Shown: piece after piece, positions 42,775-51,059 of the stretch | Numbering within the stretch: the stretch's first letter is position 1 | How the letters are laid out: each line of letters begins with the position of its first letter | NCBI RefSeq assembly: GCF_000721105.1 | Contig: NZ_JOEV01000014.1 | Coordinates: forward strand, 124,001-188,000 | Direction of reading: 5' to 3' | Length of the DNA stretch: 64,000 bases | From: Streptomyces cellulosae | Lineage (GTDB): Bacteria > Actinomycetota > Actinomycetes > Streptomycetales > Streptomycetaceae | The notes under the pieces: generated by a model | Database searches by the model: none | What the model saw: the letters and a program-made list of their open reading frames with translations, nothing else | What the model was told of the DNA's origin: nothing | Position numbers and translations under genes: made by a program

Positions 42775-44118
42775 CTACGGGATCTTGTAGCCGGCGTTGT
42801 CGGAGAAGTCCTGGTCGATGGCGCGGGCGGCCTTGGACAGGGCGCTCTTGGGGTCGGCGCCGCCGTAGATCGAGTTCAGGGCGTCGCTGAACTTGGCGGT
42901 GACCGTGGGGTATCCGGCGGTGACCGGGCGGGTCACGGCGACGCAGGACTTGGTGATGTCGCTGTCGCCGCAGGGCTTGGCGAGCTGGTCGGCGAAGAGC
43001 TGGAGCGGGCCGCCCTGCTTGTAGAGCTCACTCTTGGCGAGGGCGGTCCTGGTGGCGGGCGGGGCTCCGTTGGCCGTCGTCATCGCGGTGACGTTGGCGT
43101 CGTTCAGGAGATCGTCGAGGAAGGCCCCGGCCGCTTTGCCGTTCTTTGAGCCCGCCCCGATGCCCCAGGCCCAGGAACCCTGGCCGGTCTTGGGGCCGTT
43201 GCCGAAGTCGGGCAGCGGCAGGACGACGAGGTCGCTGCCGAGGGCCTTGCTGTAGGCGGGGTACATCCAGTGGCCGACCCAGCTGAGAGCGACGCGGCCC
43301 TTGGCGAAGGCGTTGCCGTCGGTGTTGGGGTCGGTGTACGTCTTCCAGGACTGGAAGGTCTTCATGGCCGAGACCACGGCCGGGGTGTCGAGGGCGCCCT
43401 CCGCCTTGCCGTCCTTGAGCAGGGAGCCGCCGGCCGACCAGACGATCGGGGCGAAGCCGTAGGTGCCCCACTCGTTGGACAGGCCGTTGTTCTCCTGCAG
43501 GTCGAGGACCTTGCCGTCGGAGTCCTTGGCCTTCAACGCCGTGAGCGCGGCGGTGAACTGGTCGGCGGTCCAGTCGTCGGACAGGCTCGTCGGGTACTTC
43601 ACGCCGGCCGCGTCCAGCAGCTTCTTGTTGCCGTAGACGCCGAGTCCCGAGTCGTACATGCCCAGGCCGTAGTGCTTGCCGTCGATCTCGCCCTGGGCCT
43701 TGCCGGCGTCGGTCGCGTTGCTCAGGGTCTTGGGCGAGACGTAGTCGTCGATCGCGGCGAGCTTCTTGTTGTAGACGAAGTTCGCCATGGTCGGCCCGTC
43801 GAACTCCATCACGTCCGGCAGCCTGGAGGCGTCGGTCGCGGTGATGGTCTTGGTGTAGTCGTTGCCGGGTATCAGCTTCAGCTCGACCTTGATCTTGCTC
43901 TGCGAGGAGTTGAAGGACTTCACCGCGTTCTGCAGGGCGGTGTCCTCGCTCTTCTGGCCCTGGTGGGCCCAGACGCTGATGGTGCCTTTGCCGCTGCCCG
44001 CCGCGGCGGAGGTGTCGCCGCCGCTGCCGCCGCCACAGGCGGCCAGGGCGGCGAGGGGCAGGGCGAGGGCCAGGCCCGTACAGGCCGTGCGGCGGTACCT
44101 TCTGTTGGTCGGGCTCAT
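42775..44118 (-). CDS. Sugar-binding lipoprotein of the ABC transporter
   Basis: A 447-residue CUT1-class extracytoplasmic binding protein. The signal peptide ends in the lipobox LAAC (about 27), after which a Gly/Ser linker leads to GTISVWAHQGQKSEDTALQNAV. WTADQFTAAL and GRVALSWVGHWM are typical later segments. ATG at 44118 has GGAGG about 8 bases upstream. It is the first transporter gene after the LacI regulator, with a 107-base gap that may hold a second promoter. Confidence 0.9.
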   Translation of the reverse strand: MSPTNRRYRRTACTGLALALPLAALAACGGGSGGDTSAAAGSGKGTISVWAHQGQKSEDTALQNAVKSFNSSQSKIKVELKLIPGNDYTKTITATDASRLPDVMEFDGPTMANFVYNKKLAAIDDYVSPKTLSNATDAGKAQGEIDGKHYGLGMYDSGLGVYGNKKLLDAAGVKYPTSLSDDWTADQFTAALTALKAKDSDGKVLDLQENNGLSNEWGTYGFAPIVWSAGGSLLKDGKAEGALDTPAVVSAMKTFQSWKTYTDPNTDGNAFAKGRVALSWVGHWMYPAYSKALGSDLVVLPLPDFGNGPKTGQGSWAWGIGAGSKNGKAAGAFLDDLLNDANVTAMTTANGAPPATRTALAKSELYKQGGPLQLFADQLAKPCGDSDITKSCVAVTRPVTAGYPTVTAKFSDALNSIYGGADPKSALSKAARAIDQDFSDNAGYKIP

Positions 44119-44225
44119 GGTGCGTGCCTCCGTGTGGTGCGAGGGTTCGACGTGCTGGTGCTTTCCGGCGTGGGGAGCGAGGCCTCGGGGGCCTGACGGC
44201 CGCGGAGGGGTCAGCGGGGCAGGGC

Positions 44226-45245
44226 CTACTGCGGTGGGCGCGGGTGCGGTGGTGCGGTGGTGTCGCGCAGGATCAGACGGGTGGGTACCTGCACATGCCC
44301 GGGTGGGCCGGCGTCCGGCTCCTGCAGCTGACGCAGCAGCAACCGGGCGGCTTCGGCACCCTGGCCCGCGACCGGCTGGGCGATGGAGGTCAGCCCGATC
44401 ACCTCGGCCAGTTCGTGGTCGTCGAGGCCGATCACGGACATGTCGTCCGGCGCCTTCAAGCGGTGTAGCCGCAGGGCGCGCAGGGCACCCATGGCCATCT
44501 CGTCGGACTGGGCGAACACCGCCGTCGGCGGGCGGGGAGCGGCCAGCAGTTCGGTCATGGCGTGCTCGCCGCCCTCGACCGTGTAGCCGCCGTCCGTCTC
44601 CAGGGCCGGGTCGTGCGGTATCCCGGCGTCCGCCAGGACGTCCAGGTAGCCCCGGCGTCGCTCGACCGGGGTGGTCCAGTGCAGTGGTCCGCTGGTTCCG
44701 CCGATCATGCCGATCCTGCGGTGGCCGAGGTTCACCAGATGCCGCACGGCGCTCTGCGCCGCGGCCCGATCGTCGATGCCCACGACGGTGAAGCCGGGCC
44801 TGGGCGCGGTCCAGAAGGTGGCCAGCGGTACCCCGAGTGACCTCAGCGCGTCGGCCTCGTCCTCGTCGTGGACCAGCAGGGAGAGCACCGCGTCCACGCG
44901 TTTGCGTACCGGCATCTTGGTGAAGAAGCGTTTGCGTGTCTCCGGGGAGCCGAGGTTGTACAGCAGGACGTCGTACCCGGCGGCACCGAACACGTTCTCG
45001 GCCGCATCCAGCACCGTGCCGAAGAACCAGCGGCCCACGTACGGGGCGACGACTCCGATGGTGAGCGTGCGACCGCTGGCCAGGCTGGACGCCGAACGCG
45101 ACGCGGTGTAGCCCAGTGAGGCGGCCGCGGCCGCGATCTGCGCCCGCACCTCGTCGGAGACGCCCGGTCGGCCGCGCAGGGCGCGGGACACGGTGGACGC
45201 CGAGACTCCGGCGGCGCGGGCGACATCGGTGATGCTGACGGTCAC
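44226..45245 (-). CDS. LacI-family repressor
   Basis: A 339-residue regulator. The DNA-binding domain is SITDVARAAGVSASTVSRALRGRPGVS (about 4-30), with the hinge helix TASRSASSLASGR near 47-59. A periplasmic-binding-protein-like effector domain with dimer contacts follows (VLSLLVHDEDEAD, SVIGLDDHELAEVIGLTSIAQP). GTG at 45245 is the only sensible start. It heads the transporter operon and faces the divergent GH32 gene. Two LacI-type operators lie in the shared region, so it probably represses both units until a sugar effector binds. Confidence 0.92.
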   Translation of the reverse strand: MTVSITDVARAAGVSASTVSRALRGRPGVSDEVRAQIAAAAASLGYTASRSASSLASGRTLTIGVVAPYVGRWFFGTVLDAAENVFGAAGYDVLLYNLGSPETRKRFFTKMPVRKRVDAVLSLLVHDEDEADALRSLGVPLATFWTAPRPGFTVVGIDDRAAAQSAVRHLVNLGHRRIGMIGGTSGPLHWTTPVERRRGYLDVLADAGIPHDPALETDGGYTVEGGEHAMTELLAAPRPPTAVFAQSDEMAMGALRALRLHRLKAPDDMSVIGLDDHELAEVIGLTSIAQPVAGQGAEAARLLLRQLQEPDAGPPGHVQVPTRLILRDTTAPPHPRPPQ

Positions 45246-45320
45246 AGCGCATTTCTCCCGTCGGTTTCACGTCGGTGTGATCTGGGGGTGACGAGACCGT
45301 AAACCCGGCCTCGCTGTTGC

Positions 45321-45332
45321 GCAAGCGTTTGC
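45321..45332. promoter_or_regulatory. LacI-type operator 1
   Basis: GCAAGCGTTTGC, an almost perfect palindrome around a central CG, as in LacI/GalR operators. It lies 76 bases upstream of the repressor start. Confidence 0.7.
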
Positions 45333-45387
45333 GTTCAGTTTTACTGGGGCCGATTCTCAAGCGAGACCTTCTTGGTCAATGGTCAGC

Positions 45388-45399
45388 GCACGCGTTTGC
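45388..45399. promoter_or_regulatory. LacI-type operator 2
   Basis: GCACGCGTTTGC, matching operator 1 at 11 of 12 positions, 67 bases away and 27 bases before the GH32 start. The pair could support looping. Confidence 0.65.
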
Positions 45400-45425
45400 G
45401 CGCTGCGAGCCGACAGGAACTGTGC

Positions 45426-46766
45426 ATGCGATACGCCCCGCCCGGCCTCTGCGTGAACGACTTCGCCCTGCTCCGCGACGACGACGGCACCTATGCGCTG
45501 CTGCACCTGCAGGGCCCGTGGACGGCCGAGTTCGACCACCTGAGGATGGAGACCTCGTACGGCAGGGCCACGTCCACCGACCTGGTCCGCTGGAAGCCGG
45601 AGGGCACCGTCTTCGGCAACGGCCTTCCCGGCCGCTTCGACCAGCAGGCCGTGTGGACCATGCATCCCGTCCCGTACGGCGACGGAATGGCGATGTTCTA
45701 CACGGGCGTGAGCGGACTGACGACAGAGGGCTGGCCGCTGCAGTCGGTCGGTCTCGCCCACTCCGACCGCACCGACGGCACCGGCTGGCGCCGCCATGGC
45801 ACAGGACCCATCGTCGAGGCGGATGCCCGCTGGTATCGCACGGGCGAACGCATGGGCTGGCGCGACCCGTTCGTCGTACGCGACGACGAGTCGGACGGCT
45901 GGGTCATGGTCGTCTGCGCCGCCGACGCCTCCTTGCCGGTCGAGGTCAGCGGCTGTGTGGCGTGGGCGACTTCGGACGACCTGGAGCACTGGGCCGTGCG
46001 GCCCCCGCTCATCTCACCGGGCGACGTGGACGAGTTGGAGTGCCCGGTCCTGGAACGCCTCGACGACGGCAGCTGGTTGATGCTCGGCTCCATCGGTGCG
46101 ACGCGCGGCTTCGAGGCGTGGACCGCGCCGCGGCTGAGGGGGCCATGGACCCGTCGTGGCCCGCTGGGCCCGACCGGCTCGTACGCTCCGCGCGTCATCA
46201 CCGCTCCGGACGGTTCCCGCGTGGTCCTGCACACCACCCCCCGCCGCGTCGACCTCACCGACTCCGGCGCACGCTGCCGCGGCATGCTCGCTCAGCCCAA
46301 GTCCCTCGTCGTGGCGGAGGACTCGGCGCCCCGCCTGCAGTGGTGGCCCGGCCTGGACGCCTGGCTCGGCGAGGAGACGCGGGAGCCGGTCCTGCACGCG
46401 GTCGGCGACGTCGGTGTCTCCGGGCGCGTCGAGATCACCCTGCGGACCGGTGACGACGGGCCCGCCCTCGTCGTCGGCTGCGACGGCAAGAACCTCTGGG
46501 CCGAAGGCCCGGCCGGCGCACCGCTGGGGGAGACCGTCCTGACCGAGCCCGCCACGACCCTGCGCGTTCTCACCATCGGTGAGTACGTCGAGGTCTACGC
46601 GGACGACGTCTTCGTCCTGACCACCCTGTGCTACTCGGGTCACCCCGCCCCCTGGACGGCGAGGGCGGAAGGACGTACGCACACCATTCCCGTCCGTCCG
46701 GTCCTGCTGCCCGATCCCGACCGCGACGACGCCTCGGCCGTATGGCCCGGACCGATGCCGAGCTGA
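45426..46766 (+). CDS. GH32-family glycoside hydrolase (fructosidase-like)
   Basis: A 446-residue cytoplasmic enzyme without a signal peptide. The five-blade propeller signatures are present: nucleophile Asp12 in CVNDF (the usual WMNDPNG is degenerate), transition-state Asp147 in GWRDPF and acid/base Glu205 in ELECPVL. A C-terminal beta-sandwich follows (about 310-430). Classical GH32 members cleave fructosyl bonds in sucrose, inulin or levan, and the altered first motif leaves the substrate uncertain. AGGAAC 5 bases upstream supports the ATG at 45426. Divergent from the lacI-transporter operon and 11 bases ahead of the broken GH1 gene. Confidence 0.82.
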   Translation: MRYAPPGLCVNDFALLRDDDGTYALLHLQGPWTAEFDHLRMETSYGRATSTDLVRWKPEGTVFGNGLPGRFDQQAVWTMHPVPYGDGMAMFYTGVSGLTTEGWPLQSVGLAHSDRTDGTGWRRHGTGPIVEADARWYRTGERMGWRDPFVVRDDESDGWVMVVCAADASLPVEVSGCVAWATSDDLEHWAVRPPLISPGDVDELECPVLERLDDGSWLMLGSIGATRGFEAWTAPRLRGPWTRRGPLGPTGSYAPRVITAPDGSRVVLHTTPRRVDLTDSGARCRGMLAQPKSLVVAEDSAPRLQWWPGLDAWLGEETREPVLHAVGDVGVSGRVEITLRTGDDGPALVVGCDGKNLWAEGPAGAPLGETVLTEPATTLRVLTIGEYVEVYADDVFVLTTLCYSGHPAPWTARAEGRTHTIPVRPVLLPDPDRDDASAVWPGPMPS

Positions 46767-46777
46767 AAGGCCCAGCC

Positions 46778-48017
46778 GTGACAACAGCCGTGTACACCCC
46801 TTCCGCCGGTCACCCCTTCCCCGACGGCTTCCTGTGGGGAGCCTCCACCGCCGCCCACCAGATCGAGGGCAACAACGTCAACAGCGACTGGTGGCATCGG
46901 GAGCACGAAGAGGACAGCACCCTCCCGGAACCCAGCGGTGACGCCTGCGACAGCTATCACCGCTGGCGCGAGGACATGGACCTGCTCGCCGAACTGGGAT
47001 TCACCGACTACCGGTTCAGCATCGAGTGGGCCCGCATCGAACCCGCCCCCGGCCACTTCTCCAAGGCGGAGATCGCGCTCCCCCATAGCCTTAAGGGCAT
47101 GGGGGGACCCCCATCCGCCGCATGGTCGAGGAAGCCCTCGAACGAGGTCTGCGGCCCCTGGTCACCCTCCACCACTTCACCGTGCCGCGCTGGTTCGCCG
47201 AGCGGGGCGGCTGGACCTCCGACGACGCGATCGAGCTGTTCGCACGCTACGTACGGGCGACCGCGCCGATCATCGGCACCGGCGTCCGGCATGTGTGCAC
47301 GATCAACGAGCCCAACATGATCGCCCTCGCGGTCGCCTTCCGCGAACTGGGCACCGAGGTGGCACCCGTCGCCGGCATCCCCCTCCTCGACAAGCCGACC
47401 ACCGACGCGATCATCCGGGCCCACCACAGGGCGCGGGCGGCGCTGAAGGAGATCTCCCCCGACCTCCAGGTCGGCTGGTCCATCGCCAACCAGGTCTACC
47501 AGGCCGAACCGGGCGCCGAAGCGCTGACCGCCGCCTACAGCCACCCCGCGAGGACGTCTTCATCGAGGCCGCCCGTGACGACGACTGGATCGGCGTCCAG
47601 TCCTACACCCGTACGAGGATCGGCGCCGACGGCCCGATCCCCGTCCCGGACGACGCCGAACGCACCCTCACGGGCTGGGAGTACTACCCGCAGGCCATCG
47701 GCCACGCCCTGCGCCACACCGCCGTCGTCGTCGGTGACGTCCCGCTGATCGTCACCGAGAACGGCATCGCCACCACCGACGACAGCCGCCGCGTCGACTA
47801 CTACACGGGAGCCCTGTCCGCGGTGGCCGCCGCGTTGGAGGACGGCCTCGACATCCGCGGCTACCTGGCCTGGAGCGCACTCGACAACTACGAATGGGGC
47901 TCCTACAAGCCCACCTTCGGTCTCATCGCCGTCGACCCCGACACCTTCGAACGCACGCCGAAACCCTCCGCCGCCTGGCTCGGAAACCTCGGCCGGACCC
48001 GTGTCCTGCCACGCTGA
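46778..48017 (+). pseudogene. GH1 beta-glucosidase, broken by two frame changes
   Basis: Three consecutive frames together make one GH1 enzyme. Part 1 (46778 to about 47077): FPDGFLWGASTAAHQIEG ... YRFSIEWARIEPAPG ... FSKAEIA. Part 2 (about 47116-47545): MVEEALERGLRPLVTLHHFTVPRWF and TINEPN with the acid/base Glu. Part 3 (about 47550-48017): DDDWIGVQSYTR, the nucleophile in VTENGIA and GYLAWSALDNYEW. A palindromic 32-base net insertion separates parts 1 and 2. Parts 2 and 3 are separated by the loss of one C in a C-run near 47545-47550. GTG at 46778 has AAAGG upstream. The second lesion could be a sequencing error; the first is too large to be one. Confidence 0.88.
47079..47115. mobile_element. 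Small palindromic insertion in the GH1 gene
   Basis: TCCCCCAT (47079-47086) is followed by an inner GCC-TTAA-GGGC stem and then by the reverse complement ATGGGGGGA with one extra G, ending in a second ACCCCCAT. The net insertion relative to the expected FSKAEIA-HYRRMVEE coding sequence is about 32 bases. The repeated CCCCCAT at both edges looks like a short target duplication. It resembles small non-autonomous palindromic repeats of high-GC genomes. Confidence 0.65.
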
Positions 48018-48038
48018 CCCGGAGTCCTTCGATCTCGA

Positions 48039-48452
48039 CTAGCCAGGTGTGTTCACCATCGAGGCCGCGGCGTACGTCAGGTACTTCCACAGCGTCTCCT
48101 CGTGCTCCTCGGACAGGCCGAGGGAGTCGACGGCGTCCCGCATGTGCCTCAGCCAGGCGTCGTGCGCCTCGCGGTCCACGGTGAAGGGGGCGTGCCGCAT
48201 GCGCAGCCGCGGATGGCCGCGGTTGTCGCTGTACGTCGTCGGGCCGCCCCAGTACTGGATCAGGAAGAGCGTGAGGCGCTCCTCGGCCGGGCCCAGGTCC
48301 TCCTCGGGATACATCGGCCGCAGGGTCGGGTCCTCGGCGACTCCCTCGTAGAAACGGTGGACGAGGCGGCGGAAGGTCTCCTCCCCGCCGACCTGCTCGT
48401 AGAAGGTCTGCGTCTCAAGCGTGCCGCGCCGGATCTCTTTCACGCCCTCCAT
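48039..48452 (-). CDS. glbO: Truncated haemoglobin, group II (GlbO-like)
   Basis: A 137-residue 2-over-2 globin. TFYEQVGGEETFRRLVHRFYEGVAEDP starts the fold, RPMYPEEDL and FLIQYWGGPTTYSDNRGHPRLRMRHAPF contain the heme-pocket segments (proximal His in RMRHAPF), and the Trp of YWGG plus the group II CD region are present. Group II globins bind oxygen or NO and are linked to oxidative and nitrosative stress. ATG at 48452 gives the usual family length; the longer open frame upstream is not needed. It converges with the GH1 gene and is divergent from the methyltransferase. Confidence 0.9.
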   Translation of the reverse strand: MEGVKEIRRGTLETQTFYEQVGGEETFRRLVHRFYEGVAEDPTLRPMYPEEDLGPAEERLTLFLIQYWGGPTTYSDNRGHPRLRMRHAPFTVDREAHDAWLRHMRDAVDSLGLSEEHEETLWKYLTYAAASMVNTPG

Positions 48453-48561
48453 GCTCTCAGACCGGGGGACCCAGGACTCAAGCCCTAGGACCCGCGCACG
48501 CACCGGGGGAGCGCGGACGGGACCGTTCGCATCTCGGCGGCTCGCGCAGCACAGTGGACGT

Positions 48562-49545
48562 ATGGGTGCGCACGTTCTCGACAAGGACCTGGAGGACCTC
48601 GCCGCCTCGGCGCGGGCGGCGCTGGTGCGGGAGATCGACGCGAGCGGGGCCTGGGACGCCGACCCGGTGTGGCGGGAGGCGTTCGAGGCGGTGCCGCGGC
48701 ACCTGTTCGTGCCGTACTACTACGTCGGCGTCGTCGGCGGCTACGAACGCCGATGGGGCGAGAGCCCCGACGCGGGCACCCGTGAGCGCTGGCTGCGCGG
48801 GGCGTACGCCGACACCCCGCTGGCCACCCGGCTGCGCGACGGCGAGCTGGTCTCCTCCAGCAGCCAGCCCTCGCTGATGGCGATGATGCTGGCCGAGCTG
48901 CGGGTGACGGACGGCGACCGAGTGCTGGAGATCGGCGCGGGCACCGGCTACAACGCGGCCCTGCTCGCGCACCGGCTCGGCGACGACGACCTCGTCACGA
49001 CCGTCGACCTGGAACCGGAGATCACCGAGGCGGCCCGGCAGCATCTGGCCGCCGCCGGACACCACCCGGTCGTCGTCACCGGCGACGGAGCGCGCGGGGT
49101 GCCCGAACGCGCCCCCTTCGACCGGGTCGTCGCGACCTGCGCCCTGCCGTCGATCCCGCGCGCCTGGATCGCCCAGTGCCGCCCCGGCGCCCGGATCCTG
49201 ACCCCGCTCGGCACCGGGCTGGTGGCTCTGACCGTGCGCGACGCCGGGCACGCCGAGGGACGGTTCCTGCACACGCCCGCCTACTTCGTACCGCTGCGTG
49301 GCGGCGGGCCCGAGCCGGAGCCGGTCCCGCTCGGCGGACTGCCGCGCCGGGCCCGGGACAACGAACTGTTCCGGTTCCTGCTCGCCCTGACCCGCGGCGG
49401 CCTCGAGCCGCAGGAGGCGTACGAGCTGTGGGAGCGCGAGGGACAGCCGCAGCGCGAGCGGTACGGCATCACGGTCCGCGGCGAGCACGAGTGGGCCTGG
49501 CTGGACGACCCGGAGGGGCCGTACGCCTGGCCCCTCCCGGCCTGA
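48562..49545 (+). CDS. Protein-L-isoaspartate O-methyltransferase-like SAM methyltransferase
   Basis: A 327-residue methyltransferase. The N-terminal part VPRHLFVPYYYVG and SSSSQPSLMAMMLAEL resembles the PCMT substrate loop. VLEIGAGTGYNAALLAH near 135 is the SAM motif I, and VTTVDLEPEITEAARQHLAAAG follows as motif II. The C-terminal 100 residues go beyond classical PCMT length, as in the actinobacterial subgroup. It may repair isoaspartyl residues or modify another acceptor. The ATG at 48562 lacks a strong ribosome site, and GTG codons nearby are out of frame. Confidence 0.8.
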   Translation: MGAHVLDKDLEDLAASARAALVREIDASGAWDADPVWREAFEAVPRHLFVPYYYVGVVGGYERRWGESPDAGTRERWLRGAYADTPLATRLRDGELVSSSSQPSLMAMMLAELRVTDGDRVLEIGAGTGYNAALLAHRLGDDDLVTTVDLEPEITEAARQHLAAAGHHPVVVTGDGARGVPERAPFDRVVATCALPSIPRAWIAQCRPGARILTPLGTGLVALTVRDAGHAEGRFLHTPAYFVPLRGGGPEPEPVPLGGLPRRARDNELFRFLLALTRGGLEPQEAYELWEREGQPQRERYGITVRGEHEWAWLDDPEGPYAWPLPA

Positions 49546-49560
49546 TCCGAACGAGAGGCC

Positions 49561-50976
49561 CTAGCCCCGCCGGATCGTGATCGTGGTCCACGCGCCCACG
49601 TGGACGCGGTCGCCGTCCTGCAGCGGCACCGGCACGAACGGCTGGATCGGCTCCTCGCCGCCGTTCACCGTCGTACCGTTCGTCGAGTTCTGGTCGACAA
49701 CCGCCCAGGAACCGTCCGGCTGCTGCACCAGTACCGCGTGCTGGTGCGAGACACCCGGGTCCTCGGGCGGCACCGACAGGTCGATGTCGGGGGTGTCTCC
49801 GGTGGAGTGGCGACGGCGGCCGATGGTGACCTGGTTGCCGGAGAGGGTGCGCTGCTGCTCGGGCGAGTACGCGGGCAGGTTGAGGCCGGTGGCCTCGGGG
49901 CCGGAGCGCTGCATCATCGCCATGAAGTAGTCGCGGTCCGGGCCGATGGTCGCCGTCCACGTCGTCGGCTGTTGCTGGTAGCCGGGGCCGGGCGGGGCCT
50001 GCGTCGTGCCGGGCTGCGGGTAGCCGTAGCCACCGCCGGGACCCTGTCCCGGGCCGCCGGGGCCACCGGGGCCGCCCGACGGCGGGGAGATCATCCAGTC
50101 GTCGTTGCCGCCGCCGAAGGACTGACCGCCCTGCTGCTGGTGGAACGCCTGGGGCGCCTGGGGTGCCTGAGGACTGCCGCCGGGACCGCCGGGGCCGCCG
50201 TGCGGGGTCGGGCCGGGCGGCGGCGGAACCGGTCGCGACGGGTCGGCGCCGAAAGGTCCGGGCGCACCCGGACCACCGGGACCGCCGAAGCCTTGCTGGC
50301 CGCCAGGGCCCTGCTGGCCACCGGGCCCGCCAGGACCAGGGCCCTGACCGGGGGGACCGCCGTAGCCACCCTGGCCACCGGGACCACCGGGACCACCGGG
50401 ACCACCGGGACCGCCCGGACCCGAGGGACCACCCGGACCGCCGTAGCCGCCCTGGCCACCGGGACCGTTGGGACCGCCAGGACCTCCCTGGCCGCCCGGA
50501 CCCGGACCCTGCCGGCCGCCGAACGGCGGGCTCGGCGGGATCGGTTCTGCGGGGCGGTTCACCTGGGAGGGGCGGGAGCTCTGGTAGTCGTACCCGTCAC
50601 CGCCGCCGTACGACGGACCCGGCTGCTGCTGGAAGCGGCCGGCCGGATTGGGGCCGGGGGCCGGCGGAGGCGGGGCGGCCGGCGTGTACGAGGTCGCCGT
50701 GTTGGTCAGGAAGTTCCACCGGCACTCCTCGCAGAACGGCGCGCCGCCCTCGCGGGGCGTGCGGCACTGCGGGCAGAGCTCCGGCTCGGGGTCCGGCGCC
50801 CCGGACAGGTGCGGCGGGCGCCCCCCGGGCTGGCCGGGCTGGGTGGCCTGGGGCGGCGGGAAGCCGTAACCGCCGCCGGGCGGCGGGGGCGGGGGTACGG
50901 CACCGGCCATGCGGTGACCGCAGACCTCGCACCAGTCGTCGGAACCCGACTGGTGTCCGTTCGGGCAGGTCGGCAT
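49561..50976 (-). CDS. FHA-domain protein with zinc ribbons and collagen-like linker
   Basis: A 471-residue protein, last in the signalling operon. The N-terminus has two zinc ribbons (CPNGH...CEVCGH, about 4-20, and CPQCR...CEECRW, about 68-88). A long Gly/Pro/Gln-rich, collagen-like linker (about 95-350) follows, then a C-terminal FHA domain (about 385-471): TIGRRRHS, GVSHQHAVLV and NSTNGTTVNG are the phosphothreonine-binding residues. FHA domains read phosphothreonine, so this is a natural partner of the PknG kinase upstream. No GarA-type N-terminal TxTT switch is present. It starts 83 bases after the VWA gene. Confidence 0.9.
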   Translation of the reverse strand: MPTCPNGHQSGSDDWCEVCGHRMAGAVPPPPPPGGGYGFPPPQATQPGQPGGRPPHLSGAPDPEPELCPQCRTPREGGAPFCEECRWNFLTNTATSYTPAAPPPPAPGPNPAGRFQQQPGPSYGGGDGYDYQSSRPSQVNRPAEPIPPSPPFGGRQGPGPGGQGGPGGPNGPGGQGGYGGPGGPSGPGGPGGPGGPGGPGGQGGYGGPPGQGPGPGGPGGQQGPGGQQGFGGPGGPGAPGPFGADPSRPVPPPPGPTPHGGPGGPGGSPQAPQAPQAFHQQQGGQSFGGGNDDWMISPPSGGPGGPGGPGQGPGGGYGYPQPGTTQAPPGPGYQQQPTTWTATIGPDRDYFMAMMQRSGPEATGLNLPAYSPEQQRTLSGNQVTIGRRRHSTGDTPDIDLSVPPEDPGVSHQHAVLVQQPDGSWAVVDQNSTNGTTVNGGEEPIQPFVPVPLQDGDRVHVGAWTTITIRRG

Positions 50977-51059
50977 GTCGGCGCTTCCCCCTCTCCTGTT
51001 CCGGCCGTTGTGACCGGATTTCTCCCACCCCGAGGGGTCGGGCTCGCAACTCGTTCAGT

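Noticed and set aside
47122..47748. An independent gene starting MVEEALERG
   Set aside because: It is the middle part of the GH1 enzyme after the frameshift, continuing directly from FSKAEIA.
50091..50560. Collagen-type repeat region as a separate gene or repeat element
   Set aside because: It is in frame inside the FHA protein and forms its Gly/Pro linker. The plus-strand frames over it are shadows.
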